64,000 bases of DNA from Megaleporinus macrocephalus (GCA_021613375.1 CM038726.1:8104849-8168848); one strand, 5' to 3'; positions 12,062 to 24,718 are shown, counted from the first letter of the stretch. The notes: generated from the letters alone by a model not told the origin. Translations and numbers: made by a program.

Positions 12062-12495
12062 CAAACCTTTATACCACCGCGGTCATGCCATCTTTTATCT
12101 AGATTAAAGTTTCAATTGAAAAAGAAAACTGATGGTGAATATTAAGCAGAATGTAAACCATCTGTTTTTGATATCTATATATAAACGGTTCTGTGAAAAT
12201 ATATCAAAGGCGTTTTACATGCTGCGTAGTTTCACCGCCAGTCTGTCCTCCATCTTGTAGAACAACAAAAAATTACTCCACAACTGAGTTACCTTTAAAA
12301 AAATCAACAAATACAAACACACAACTTTTCCTGCTTTCAACTCCTAAATAATATTCAACATAGACAGTTTTTTTAATGGTTTTAAAACTTACCATCTGAA
12401 ATCTCCCACTCCTTTATTCTCCTCTGCTTCTCTAATGGAGTCTTCGTGTTAAACCTACTTTCAGTTTCATTCCCTGTTTTTTCAGTTCAGTTGTC
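12062..12495. other. Spacer, nothing recognised
   Basis: AT-rich sequence between the 63-bp array and an LTR-like element. No feature is supported. Confidence 0.5.
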
Positions 12496-13080
12496 TGGGT
12501 TACAAATGACACGGTCAAAGGCAAAGCACTCAGCACGACGCTCGCAGAGCTGAAAGTTACGTTGGATTTATTAAGATCAGCAGTGTAACAGAGCAGCAGA
12601 ATACAAACGAACACAAAACGGGACGGAGCGAGAATCGTAAACCAGGAGACAGAAGTCGCAACCAGAAAAGCAGAGAGCGAGGCAATCAAATCATGAGGGA
12701 GATCCGAGGGGAGAGTCGAGAGTACGGAAGGGAGATCAGAGCCAAGGAAGAGGAAAACACAGGCAACCACAACCAGAAGGAGAAATCGAGAAAGAGAAAA
12801 GTCAGAAAACGGAATAAGTCAAAACCAGAATAGACAAGACCACAAAGGAGAACGCTCGGAACTGCAACACCAGGTTGGCAGAACTTCGCAAAGTGTGTAC
12901 GTGTGTGTGAAGCTTATATGGGGTGAACGTAATGACAAACAGCTGTGCGTATTAGAATTCCGGTGAGGCTGAGCGTGATTGGCTTGAGGCGAACATGTGG
13001 GTGTGACATCATCCGGATGTGCATTCTGGGAAATGGAGTTCGGAAGTAATTTAGTGTCAGGAACAGTCGTATGCGTGACA
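12496..13080 (-). mobile_element. LTR-like element (probable solo LTR of a Gypsy-type retrotransposon)
   Basis: Read on the minus strand, the block begins tgtcacgcatacgactg (its end on + is 13080). It contains a TATA-like ccatataagc (12912-12922 region), then a pyrimidine-rich transcribed part full of cctgtt/ctcgc words, and a poly(A) signal cttaataaatcc (~12566-12577). It finishes near 12496-12507. That order (TG start, TATA, R, AATAAA) and the base composition are typical of fish Gypsy LTRs. No gag-pol body or second LTR lies nearby. I could not fix a target duplication, so boundaries are approximate. The frames inside it are not genes. Confidence 0.55.
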
Positions 13081-14934
13081 GACACAAAAATGTGTAAATA
13101 CAAAGGATTTGAAAGAATAGACTAATTTCTGTGGCATGTGACCAAAATTGCCTGGTGCATTCTAGACACCCATATGGAGGATAATAAGATTTGAGAGAAA
13201 ACTAGAAAAATATCTTAATATCGTCTTCACATTATTTGATTATTAGAAGCCAAATGAATTAATTTTACCTTTTTAATACAACCTATTAACATACTAAATG
13301 ACTGGAATTATTACATTTAGTCTTCTTCAGTTCTGAGAAAAGTTTTTATCCTAAAACATATTCTTAAAATGTGTTTGGAGAAGAGAGGCACATACAGGTG
13401 TAAGGCAAGTTTAGACAGAGCACTACAGTTACAGCACATTGACTAGAAAATTTCACCACTGTTCCACTTTTCATCGATAAAAGAACTACGATGAATGAAT
13501 TTCTATGAATACTAATGAAGTGTCTACTTCTACGATCTGATCATTCAAATTTCATACCTACCTGTAGTATCTCTTCAGTGTGCTTTTCATATTGGATGTC
13601 AGTTGTAAGTCTGCTCCTTGTGTGGTTTCCACTGCAGTTAAAGTGCTGAAGTTGGAAAACAGCAAAGCTTTGAGCTGCCATTGTTATGAAAAGTGTTGTT
13701 GTTGTTGTTATTGTTATTATTAATATAATCATTTAAATAAGAATAAACTCTACATAAGACATAAAGAGTTATTCAGAGTTGTTTGATGTGAAATGGTGAG
13801 CTATTTTTTGGTGATAGTAAGCATAGGTTACAATGTTGACAATGCAAATATATTCATTTTATTTACTATTCGAAACCACCAGAAAACCCAAATTGGTCTT
13901 CTGTGTGTATACATAATGTTGATGGCAAATCTGCAAAACTATTTTCTTTATTTTGCCTCACTCTGCATGTAACTCTCCACAATGAATGGATTCACGAATG
14001 TTTCAGACAAAAAGCAAACAGTTCTGTGTAATAACTTCAGAAGTGCCATTTTACTTGGTAGCATCAAATATTAAATAATCAAATCCTTATTTATAACATA
14101 AGGAAACAAAAATATAAGTTTACAAATCCAGAATGCCTCCATCTTTAATAATCTCTTATCACCCTTAACTTTACAACAACCCTTTCAATGCCCAGCAAAT
14201 ACAGATCTGAAAGAATATTCAACAGTCATTCTTGTCTGCAGAGCTTGTCTAGTATTACAGTATACATTAAAATAACTAAAGACCTAACTAAGGACCAGTA
14301 ATTACCAAAACCACCAAATTCAGGGAGTTAATCTACTAGTAACTGAACACAAAACATTTTATACTGTTGAGGCACAGGCTCTTTTCTACTGGTGAAAATA
14401 AAGATACCTTCAAGAGAAAAATGTGACAAATGTGACTCCAGATAAATGTGAGAAATGAAAATAAATAAATAATTAAATAAATAATATAAATTGGCCAGGA
14501 TGTAAAAACATTGATATTTAATACGAGGTATGACTGAAAATGTCTGACTGGTTTGCACCAAAAATAAACCTTTATAAATACAAACAGAAATCTGTAAAAG
14601 CACCTATTCATTTAACATGTATTCAGAATTTTCATGTTCCAGTGTATTCTACATGCTCATCATGTTAATAAAAGGTAAGAGCAAGATTAGATCGTACCTG
14701 AAATCATCATCTGATTCAACTGTAAACATGAATCTAAACCACTGATTTGAGATATTTGCTATACTTGTTCTCAATAATAGAACAGTGCACTGGAAGGATT
14801 ACACTTATTATTATTACTAGTCATTTAATTAGTTAATTAAAGAACACAAATCATTTAATAGTGTCTACAAATACTATGCTTCTGATGCTTTTTGTGTTCA
14901 TCCTTTACCTTTAAAATAATCAAATAAATCATAG
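13081..14934. other. Long AT-rich stretch without recognised features
   Basis: About 1.85 kb with short chance frames only (13541-13732, 14328-14611). There is a (GTT)n/(ATT)n patch near 13695-13725. No splice-flanked coding exon, RNA gene or transposon domain is seen. Confidence 0.5.
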
Positions 14935-15470
14935 AAAATATTTCAATTTATTACAAGCGCACACTTCCCTAGAAGTGGATGGCCTGTTATAATTGGTCCT
15001 GAAACAAGGGAGGAATAACCCAAAATGCACAGCAAAGGACCTACTCAAGACTCTACAAACTCCAAAAACCATTGTTCATATGTCCACTACTTAAAAAACA
15101 CAAAACAAGAATGGTGATCATGGAAGAAAACCATATAGGAAAAACTGCAGCCCATCTCAAGTTTGCCCAAGACCACCTGGATGTTTCTCAAGGCTCATGA
15201 GAAAATGCCCTGCACACCAACACCCAGTCCTTATTCAACCTGTGAAGCATGGTGGAGGGAGCATCATGGTTTGGTGCTGTTTTGCTACTTCAGGGTCTGG
15301 AAGCCTTCTGATCATTTAAGGGGACAATGAGTTCAATGATACACCAAAACATTTTACAGGAGAACGTAAAAGCAGCAGTCCATTTTCTAAAGAGACACTG
15401 GGTGATGCAACAAGACAGTGACCCAAAACACTGATCTGAAGATGGCTGTAACGGAAATACAGATAAACTG
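14935..15470 (+). mobile_element. Tc1/mariner transposase relic
   Basis: A broken Tc1-like transposase. Around 15120-15175 comes GKTAAHLKFAQDHLD-type sequence in shifted frames. At 15238-15290 it reads VKHGGGSIMVWCCFATSGSGS, and at ~15405-15432 QQDSDPKH, which holds the second catalytic aspartate of the DDE core, directly followed by a stop. The part between DHLD and the VKHGGG block is deleted, and the N-terminal helix-turn-helix and third acidic residue are missing. Tc1 transposases cut and paste DNA at TA sites. This copy is dead. No terminal repeats were identified. Confidence 0.8.
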
Positions 15471-15684
15471 AAACACAGCAGAAATATATTCTGACTTGGT
15501 TTATTATGAAACAAATATAAATAAAGCCATTACCAGTATTCAAACTCCATCAAGTAAAATATCAGCAGAACCTTGTTGTTCTTACAGTCTATCTAGAATT
15601 GTGAGTGATCTGAATATCCAATAGAACAGTCTAAGATTTTAGAGAAATTCCTGGCTGACTGAAGATGTTTAAGAAAAGCTAAGT

Positions 15685-15905
15685 AATAATAAATGCTATT
15701 ATCCAATTAAGAGGTGGGAGAGCAGCTGGTCCTGACACTTTACCTATTGATTTATATAAAGAGTTTACAGACAGAATAGCGACCCCATTGTTAGATATAC
15801 ATGAAGAACTTAATTTATTGTTATTAATGTACCTGCAATATTTATTAGCCTTAAAAAACTCATAACTGCTACAAACAGATTGAAACTAAAGTTACTGAAG
15901 ATATA
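15685..15905 (+). mobile_element. L1-type reverse transcriptase fragment
   Basis: A short open stretch reads GGRAAGPDTLPIDLYKEF, matching the GPDG-P-EFYK block at the start of LINE-1-type reverse transcriptase. The same motif occurs in the larger relic at ~3690. The aspartate-glycine after GP is DT here. Only about 70 codons are recognisable and no flanking LINE sequence is evident, so it is an isolated fragment. Confidence 0.65.
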
Positions 15906-17671
15906 AAAAGATTTCTATCAGCGGAAGGATAATTATTATTATTATTATGCGCCGTTTCCTCCCCCTCCCTTTTTCTCAAGCGTAAGGTATGTTTTGGTGA
16001 ATACAATCTGGTTTCTCAGCTTTAGCATATTTAGCTGTAGCAGCATTGGGTGTATGGATGGCTTCGTTCGGCTGTGGTCTGTTGTGACTTGGGTGTCGGT
16101 CATTAGACGGTAGGTTGTTTCTATAAGTGGTTCTATTTTTAATTATGGTTTAATAGTAAGGTGTAGCCGTTTGTTGTGGCTTTACTGCGTTTTACTACTC
16201 CTGTAATCAGGTTGTGCTGGGACAGCGTCTACCAGTAGGTAGGTACGCCGTATTACGCGTAGTTTTGTGTTTTCTGGTAGCTTATGCGGCTAATGTCTGG
16301 TTTATGTGGGTGCAGTGTGGATTTGTGTAGCAGCTAACGGGGTGTGAGCTCGTGCATAGCAACAGCTAAAAGGTTCTGTGTGAGCGTCGCCATTGACCAG
16401 TCCAGGTGGCGCCGGACTTGGAACGTGCTGCCTGGAAGCAGCTACTCGTCACCTCGTTTTAATAACAGACGTTTTAATACCTACATAGTGAAATTGGAGC
16501 CGCTGCTGTTTTGCTGGGTTTGTGTTACGTTTGTTTGGTTGGTTTTGCTAACTTTATTTTGTTTTGCTTTTGCTGATTGTTTTGTTTAATTTGCTGCTTG
16601 GTCGTTATATTTGAATTGATTTTGTCTTTTTGCATTTTCCTACAAATTGATGACTGAATTGATGCTTTATGTTGTGTATTTGTTTCATTGATTTACTACT
16701 TCATTTAATTTTGCAGCAGTTCAAACTTTATTGTGTGTAATATTTTAAAGAAATATGGTTTATTATTATTTTAGTTTTATTTATTTTTGGGGAAACCATT
16801 TTAGCTGTGGTGTGTTCTCTGGTTCCAGTGGTCAGAGCAATTGTAAAATTCTAATTGTGTCTCTGCTTCTTATAGGACCTTTGGATGCTCCTTTCCTGTC
16901 CGTTCACTCGCGGTGTGGCACCTTACTTGCTGTGGTGTGGAGGAGTTCACGTGCACTGCCTGTGATTGTGTGTAGTGAAGACATTAGAATGCAGACAGGG
17001 CTAGGCCACCTGTAATTAAAAGCCTGCAGCTGGTATCCCAGTTTTTTGGAGCTCCAGTATCTTTGATGTTCTTTGTTTTCTTTATTGTGGTTATAAATTT
17101 TAAATATTTATACATTAGTGATTTTTATAGCTTGGTTGTGAATAAATCTAATTACCTCAATCCACGTCTCTGACTTACCTGTGTGTCTAGGTGCCTTTTT
17201 ATTGTTCAGATTTATAGGATGTCCTGGGGTGAAATTCCCCAGGTGGCGTAGTCGGGTTTTGTTATATTACCACAGGTCACACTTGCATTCTGATATGTCC
17301 AGTGCCACCATAAGTAGCGGTCTTGGAGAGATCTACTCTCGTTTGATTACTTCAGGTATAGTGTCAGTGTTTTGGTAACTTCAGTGTTTTTGTATGCTGG
17401 ATGATAGAACAAAAAAGAAATGGTGATACACAGTAAGGTGTAATGAAAAACTTTAAAAAGTATGATGTTAAAATATCAGTGTTAATTTCTAACACCAAAA
17501 AGAGCGTCCTCCACTTTCTAACAGGAAATATGCAGTTAAACTACTACTAATAATACACAACATAATTACGCACCCAGCAACATCTTGTAAGGTCAGTTGC
17601 TTCCAACATAAAACTAAATTCTGTAGCTCGTACATAAAGTTGAACAATAACACTGTGCAATAGGTTGCTGG
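15906..17671. other. Moderate-GC block, possibly an LTR-type repeat; no gene recognised
   Basis: From ~15950 the sequence becomes T/G-rich and less AT-rich than its surroundings. Near the end there is a gaataaatcta poly(A)-like signal (~17141-17151). Then comes tcctggggtgaaattccccaggtggcgtagtcggg (17221-17255), where a short inverted pair gggg/cccc sits just before a ggtggcgtagtcggg run that could be the end of a U5 and the start of an internal region. Frames at 16344-16589, 16755-17015 and 17181-17378 have no known domain. An LTR or promoter origin is a guess. Confidence 0.25.
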
Positions 17672-18115
17672 CATATTGTCACATTACTAGGGTATGAACT
17701 GCAAATAAATGGCAGGTAGGGATTTTCCACATAGGGGGCGCCATCACACTCGCAAAATGCCTGTGGTTTAAATCAAGTCACTCAAAATCAGTTTAACTGA
17801 GAACCACAAGGAGCTTTTATCTAGCACCAAAAGCTGTTTTTCATAAGGAGAAAAATACAAGAAACTGAACAGCAGCAGAACCGCCGGACCCTTCGTCTGC
17901 GGTCAGGATGAGAGACTGAAGTTCCTGTTTCAGGTTCTTGTAGCTGTAGTTTTAAATCGCTCACCAGTGAACAGTCACATCGCCCATAGATCAACTGTTC
18001 ACTATTCAATACTCACTCCTACCGACCACACGAGGGTGAAGCAGCTCATTCATCAGTTTTCCTGTTCCACCTTAAACAGTGCAGCAGGAACCAGAACATA
18101 CCATGAATGAAAAGC
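17672..18115 (+). repeat. Dispersed repeat, copy A (partner at 54268-54685)
   Basis: About 440 bp that aligns end to end, in the same orientation, with 54268-54685. Shared landmarks in order: gattttccacata, aactacaag/aaccacaag with agctttt, aaaagctgtt, aggttcttgtagctgtagtt (17930-17950), tcactattcaatactcactc, gagggtgaagcagctcattca and tgttccaccttaaacag. Divergence is perhaps 15-20 % overall but much lower in the last 190 bp. I do not recognise the family, and a conserved frame is not convincing. It could be a promoter/first-exon repeat carried with a multicopy gene family. Confidence 0.75.
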
Positions 18116-21100
18116 TGACCTGATGGTGCTGTCAGTAGGAGGAAGCATTGTATTGTGTACAGTTGGTCTGTGGTTGTGCACTAGTGATTAGATTTAAAAC
18201 TTACCGTTACGTAAAGTACATATTCTTTCAGAAGAGGAACCCGCAATGATGTTCTAATATTAGGTGTACATTAATAAAATAACTGTTCTGTTGTCACCTT
18301 AGTTGTCAGGTTTAAAATCAGCCAGTATCAATTTTGTTTCTGTTTTTATTAAATATATATTGTATGTTTTGTTCCTTGTATCATTATCCCTGCTGAACAC
18401 TGTGTCACTGGTTAAAATCATGTGATCCACAACAGGACGTATGATAAAACAGCTCTAGAGCACTTTATGCTGAATACTGAAATCCTGAAATTGTATGAGG
18501 TGCAGCATTCACTCATCCATTTACTCAGTTCAGTAGCGCTATCAGAGGCTGATTTATGCAGACATGATCATCTGACCCTTATAACATATCTGAAACTGAC
18601 CTGAAGACACGTTTGGTGGCTCACAGAGAAAAATTCTCTGACTGCTATACTGTCATCTCGCTTTGCATATCCGTGGTGACCATATGTCAGGCTAGGGTGG
18701 CACTGGCCACACCTTGCTGATGCCCCGTTACAGGAACTGTAGAACCCGGTGAGATGAGTAATGGAAAAGTACTGTGAACCAACAATGTCATGGCAAAAAA
18801 GTTGTCACAACCTTCTAGAATCCTTCTTAAGATCCATTATATCTGCATGAAGTCCAAGGAATTTTGACTATAAGTAGTCATAATACTGCATGATAGCGTT
18901 ACCTAATAGTGACATTGTGACAACCTGGCAACCTTGTTCATACAACGTAAAAAGCACCACCTTTTGACAGCGTTGTAGCAAAATAGCATGAAAGTAAACA
19001 ATGTCGTGACAACGTTGTGTGTTTGCTGGGTTGTTGTACTGTATTGCACTTTTATTCAAGAAATCTTTCATTGTGGTAATAGAACTGCATGTGACTGTGT
19101 TTTGTCGATAAATTAGAAACATTCTCCTACTTTGTGGGTGGTTGTTATTATGGGTGTTGAAAGCTTTCCACATTGTGAGTGTCAATAAACAGTGAATATT
19201 GAACGAACGTATAACTTGCAATATTGTAAATGAGTAAATTTAAGAATACTCTTCCATTCTCCTGCATTAGTTCTCTAAAGTGGCCAAAAACAGCAGCAGA
19301 AATGATGTACATATTCAAATTTGGTTTCTGGTTAAAATTTGGTAGCTACAAAGTCTTAGCGAATTCTTGTTGCGTCAGTGTCCTACAATTCTGAGCCGCT
19401 CTGCTTGTGAAGTGGACCAGTATTGCCCACCCTTGATCAGCAGGAACCTGGCCCAACACAGTCTGTTAATGTGGGTCAGAGAATTTTCACTAACCCCTCA
19501 CTGTAATGAACTTGCTCACTTTACAAACTCTTTATTATTATCCAACAATCTTGTTGTTCCTCATGTGTTATAATAAAACTAATTATGACTCATCAACACT
19601 GCTTAGAAAAGAGTTCTTCAATGTCCTTTAATGTTCTTTATTAAACTTTGACACATATTAAAGTGAAGCGAAAATGAACAAATAGTAATTAAAAGTTATT
19701 GATTTTCACACTGATCAGCTTCATCATGTGAGTCACTTAACACATAAATAATTTTAAACTAGAAAAAAATCTGGTTTACTTTCATTGACTAAAAGCCTTT
19801 TTAAACATTATCTGATGGTATAGGTCTCTTACAGTTGGGTTCAGGTCGTAACAATACAACAACCTTGTAGGGAGTATTTAAGTAATGACCAGGGAGTATT
19901 TAAGTAATGACCAGTCCAACCAGTCTGTACAGGATCTTCAGAAAGTCCCTAAAAAGTCCCCCAGTAGCAGCAATGTACTCACGCAATGTGTCCCAATGTT
20001 TTCAGTAATGCTTCTCGGTAAAAACTATACATTCATGGATGAAGGGATATAAAACTTAATGAAGAAGGTGTGGGTGCATGTTTGTGGACACGCTGTGTGT
20101 TTCTCCTGCTAGCTCCTCCACCACACGCTTTTTCAACCATTACAATTGGCTGCCTGGGTGGGACTAAGATGTCCAGCACCGCAACAACATTTTCAACAAT
20201 ATCATTTTACATTCAGCCTAGTCATGATTGTTTGAGTAACACAAATACCATTAAATAAATAAAAACTATTTTTTTGTGCATGTATTTCAGCTAAAATGTA
20301 TTTATCCTTATAATTCAGCTAACTGTGCTTTAGATATCACTATGAGGCATCTACAGTCATGAAAGCTGCCGAGTAGGAGAAGTTCCTTTAAATAAGTAAA
20401 GCTTTTGCACCACAAAATTTCCTAAAATTTCATAAGAGGAAATTATTTGGATATTTGGATTGTTGTTATACCTGCAAGATTTTTTGTTATAGCAGAAGTC
20501 AATATATTTTAAATAAAAAGTGAATATGGTATCATAATCTTTCCAGGTTCATTCCAAACAGTATGAGAGATCAGTCTATGCAAGCCCTCAGTGGGTGGCA
20601 ATGATTTTTGTTTGTTTGAGAAGCTGGATCTTCAGTCTAACCGGTTTTCAGGCCTAAACAGTTGAGACATGTTGTAAGGTTTGTTTGTGTGTTTTGTTCT
20701 CCTGCAGTTTCTGCTCACCAGCAATTCAGACTCTCCCGAGACACATCCTGTGCTGAGTGCTGGTGAATTCTCCCACAGTCCGATCTCACTTTTCCAGCGT
20801 CTGCCTCTGTTATGCCCAGTTCTTCTCTACTTTCAGAGACTCTTCCTCCCTCCAAAGATTACCAGCACAAGTTTTATTGCTTCAATCAGATAATCAACGT
20901 ATCAGATATCATGAAGCACAAACACTGATCGTCTGTTAATGTTCAAGCACTGACTCAACCACACACCAGTTCCTCTAACCCAGATGCATTTAAACACAAT
21001 TTTTATAAAAAGATTGCTGCTAAACACGTTACTGGATCCTCAAAATTAAGAGCTTGAATGATGATACGTTATTGCTAAATTTTGTTGTTTGAATGTAACA

Positions 21101-21930
21101 CTGTATTTCAACTCTATTCTATAACAACACCACTCACTCAGTTAGTGGCCTAAAGCTGCCAAAGACATTTAACATAAAAAGCTTGCTGGTTTGTTTTGGT
21201 TATTTTGGCAAGCGTCCTATTTTAATACAGTGTTAGCTTTCACTGTGATTCCTCAATGACCTGCAAATTCAACGGGTCCAGAAATATTTGGAGAAAAACA
21301 TACACAGAACACATCTTATGTAGATTTATGATTGTTAAAGAACTTTAACCACAAATCCATTTCCCTCAAAAATGAAACACACATGGAAGCCCTTATATGG
21401 GAACATCACTGATTGACAACACAGCTTTAGAGCTGTGATAATGTTGTTCACCCTCACCAAACAAACATTAATGTCACTAAGCACCTCATACATACAGTGT
21501 CCTTCAATTCCATTTCATCTGATTATTACTGTATACATACAGAACACAGCTATAAAGAAAGTCATATACAGCCCCGTTACAGCATCACTGAGTGCAGCAG
21601 CATCAGGAAAAACTCCCTAAGAGCTTAAAGAAGAAAGTCTGAGAGATCCTCCTCTGGATGCACCAGATGTAGTCAGGATACAAGTAGGACATATTTATAG
21701 GGAATAGCAAACAGAGACACTGAGATCATACAGAGATAAGATCCTGAAGATTAAGCTTTCAAATAGCATGTGAGATCTGGGAGATCTGAGAAATTAACAA
21801 TTACATCAGAAATTGAGGACCTAGTGAGAACATAACAGGTAGTGTGTGTAACTTTGGTATTCCCAGTGGTTTGAGTACAACAGAAGGTGTTCTCGTAGAT
21901 TCAGGAAGGAAATCCAACTGAGGGGACTAT
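18116..21930. other. Long stretch without supported features
   Basis: Nearly 4 kb of AT-rich DNA with no convincing exon, RNA gene or transposase. Small items: a direct duplication of about 23 bp (gggagtatttaagtaatgacc) at ~19870-19912, and a tcctgcag acceptor-like site at 20699-20706 followed by 60-70 codons without a domain. Frames at 18422, 18868, 19367, 20070, 20681 and 21435 look like chance. Confidence 0.45.
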
Positions 21931-21934
21931 AATG

Positions 21935-22110
21935 GTGTAGATCAGAGGTTACATTGTGTCCAGGAGGGTTAGGTTCCTACACAGGTTGGTGGTTTTCCTG
22001 CTCAAGCTCACCTGATTACATTCATCGAATTACCAGTTCTGGTTGGTTGGAAGTCACTGATCTGTGCTGGACTCTGGTGTAGTGCATAAACCTGTCTACA
22101 GCTGCATTGA
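21935..22110. repeat. Probable dispersed non-autonomous repeat
   Basis: A block with ggttacattgtgtccaggag, ttcctacacaggttggtggt, ttttcctgctcaagctcacc and gtgctggactctggtgtag. The wording is like a short repeat that I associate with many teleost genomes, but there is no second copy in this window to prove it. Confidence 0.35.
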
Positions 22111-22417
22111 TGGTAAAGCTGGCTACAGCTATCCTGATGGATGGTACAGCTGCATGTGACATTCTAGCTGGTGGCCCTTCATCTTAATTCCATAAAGTTA
22201 ATCCCAGATGAGAGAGACCAGAGAGTGCAGGGTGGTCCTCAACACCTTCATGTGTCAGTTATGTGTGTATATTGCCATCTGTTACCATATTACAGCAAGT
22301 TTATCATAGAAAACAATAATGATATACATCACATCAGCATTCATACCATATATACAATCAAGTGAAAACGTAACATTTAGACTTTTTCAGCATGTTTGGA
22401 TAAACAGATGACTGATC

Positions 22418-22750
22418 TACACTGCCTGGTCAAAAATATCACAGATTGGATTTAAATAAGTAAATAAGAGGCTTGGACTGGTTAATTACTGCAGTGATTA
22501 ATATGTTCCAGTAGCAGAAATACTGTTAACCAGAACAGATGCTGTGAGTAGCTTCTCGTTTCTCGCATCCTGTAGAAAAAACGTTATTGTGTTTCAGTAA
22601 CAGGTCAATTTATTGTTCTGCATCAAGCAAATAAAAGAAGAAGCTGGAATGACTGGAGTGGGGTTCAGAACTGCCCAGCACATCATTAACACTTGGAAGA
22701 AGAGCAGAGAAGAAGAACATCAACTTCATGGAAGAAATGTCATATATTAT
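22418..22750 (+). mobile_element. 5' end of a second Tc1-like transposon
   Basis: Starts with tacactgcctggtcaaaaat, which matches the terminal repeat wording of a widespread fish Tc1-like family. It runs into the start of a decayed transposase: the helix-turn-helix region in shifted frames contains GVGFRTAQHIINTWKKS, the paired-like DNA-binding part of Tc1 transposase. The copy stops at ~22745 before the catalytic domain, so it is 3'-truncated and inactive. Confidence 0.7.
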
Positions 22751-23990
22751 TTAGTGGTTTAACAGCTCCCTCTAGTGGTGGATATCGCAGGATCACTCAA
22801 AGCATCTTATCATTCATATAATAGCCTTTATCTTCTTTGTCTGCTATAAAACTTGCATATGATGTCAAATTATCTTAAAGTAATATTTATTTATGTATTT
22901 ATGAAAAAACTCCACAGGTATTTTAAGCACACAATGTAGATAATAATAATAATGTTTGATCTACAGGTTATAGGCTAAAACTGTTCAAAGACTTGAGGAA
23001 TGTCTGTTTATTCATGAAATAAATCTTAAAGGTCTAAATATGTCAGATAAGTCAGATATTAGCAGGTGGACTATGATAACTCTTAAAGTAAGCTATTTGC
23101 TAAAAACATAATCTCTGAGGAAAAATAACATTACAGAACAGTGTCATGGTCAGTTAGCTGGCTAAGTAGCTAAGATAGTTTTTGTGTTCACTCAGCGACT
23201 ATCTCAGTAACAATGCTGGCCAGTTATTAGCGGCCAAGAACAGATTCCTCTTTTCTGAATGAGACAAGACCAAAATACTCTAAACTGATGCTAAATCATC
23301 TTTATATGAAAACATATTTAGCAAAAGTTCTTCTGAAGAAGTAGCGTTTATCACTGAAATCTCTTCATAATTAGACATGAAATCCTGATTTATCAGTTTT
23401 GACAATTTTACATGTTTCCAGAATCCTTTGTCCTTTTATTAGTTCTTCGACATTTAAATTTCATCAAAGACAAAGACAAGCATAGCATCTTGTACTACCA
23501 GTTTAGTCTGAATAATATAGTGTATTTTGTCTGTTAGCACAAATGTTATAGATGCTACCAGATTTACAGACAAAACAACAGTAACAAAGAAAGGCAGGAC
23601 TCGAATCTTCCACACAAACTGAGAGAAATGCAGTAAATGAGGGTTTAAAAAAGACTGTTATTGTTTACAAACACATATCATGATATTACAATTTATACGA
23701 CTATAAACAATAAACTCAGAACATTAAAACTCTAGCCAAGTGAGTTACAAAGTATAGACTGAGCTAATACTAGAAATATTAACTAGTTAGTTACTAAACC
23801 AGTTCAGTTTTTGAATGATGTCTAGTGTGAATGTATCTGTTGTGGTTAAGTTTATAAGGAAATAAATAGTTTGGTTTAATCTGGTTTGGAGTGTTTTTAT
23901 TGTTCTACTGTAATTCTGCAGTAATGAGGCAGAAAAGTGAAGATCCACTCTAACAAGCTGGAGTCTAAATGTCTCTCCTCCTCCTTCTCA
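22751..23990. other. Upstream flank of the TRIM gene
   Basis: AT-rich, non-repetitive-looking DNA upstream of the TRIM promoter. No exon or transposon is recognised. Confidence 0.5.
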
Positions 23991-24133
23991 TTTCCTGCCT
24001 CCTCCCCCTCTTTCTCCTCCCCCTTTCTATGACACATTACCCAGCAGAGAACCAGGAAGTCTGTCCTACTCAGTTGAGAGAAACAAAACTGATATCAGAG
24101 TGCTGCTCTCTCTCCGTCTAGCAGTTCAGGAAA
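23975..24133 (+). promoter_or_regulatory. Presumed promoter and 5' UTR of the TRIM gene
   Basis: A polypyrimidine tract of ctcctccccctctttctcctcccc type (23978-24028) precedes the start codon by ~100 bp. An ETS-like accaggaagt lies at 24050-24059. A gagagaaacaaaactg run (24075-24090) resembles an interferon-stimulated response element / IRF site with one imperfect half. No clear TATA box. Interferon induction is known for many fish TRIMs, but here the sites are weak and the assignment is inference. Confidence 0.4.
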
Positions 24134-24718
24134 ATGGCTAGTATTTCAGTAGATCATGACCAGTTCAGTTGTCCAGTCTGTCTGGATCTGCTGAAGGTTC
24201 CAGTGACCATCAACTGTGGACACAGCTTCTGTAAGGTGTGTATTAATGGCTGCTGGGATCAGGAAGATCAGAGAGGGGTCTACAGCTGCCCCCAGTGCAG
24301 AAAGACTTTTACTCCAAGACCTGTTCTGTGCAAGAACAACATGCTGGCTGAAGTGGTGGAGAAACTGAAGAAGACAGAACTCCAAGCTGCTTCTCCTGCT
24401 CCTTGTTACGCTGGACCTGAAGACGTGGAGTGTGATTTCTGCACTGGGAGAAAGCTCAAAGCCATCAAGTCCTGTCTGATGTGTCTGGCCTCCTTTTGTG
24501 AAACTCATCTTAAACCTCACTTTAAAGTTCCTGGTTTGAAAAAACATGAGCTGGTCGAAGCGTCTTTGCAGCTACAGGAGAAGATCTGCTCTCAGCACGA
24601 CAAACTGATTGAGATCTACTGTCGTACTGACAGAAGTTTCATCTGCTATTTATGTTTGATGGATAAACACAAAGGACATGATACCGTTCCCGCTATAACA
24701 GAGAGAACTGAGAAACAG
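24134..24718 (+). CDS. TRIM exon 1: RING, B-box 1, B-box 2
   Basis: Codes residues 1-195 and ends in phase 0 at cag|gtgaga. The start ATG (aaaATGg) opens straight into a short lead before the RING, as in the family. The opposite-strand frame 24547-24146 is a shadow. Confidence 0.93.

Noticed and set aside
9401..12107. Two opposite 890-codon reading frames as protein genes
   Set aside because: Both are produced by a 63-bp tandem unit without stops. No start context, splice sites, domain or flanking coding signal supports expression.
12432..13103. Minus-strand frames of 112 and 94 codons
   Set aside because: They lie inside an LTR-like repeat and have no protein domain.
24075..24090. A definite interferon-response element
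   Set aside because: gagagaaacaaaactg only approximates the consensus. Kept as a weak note in the promoter entry.
24146..24547. 133-codon minus frame opposite TRIM exon 1
   Set aside because: Shadow of the RING/B-box coding sequence.
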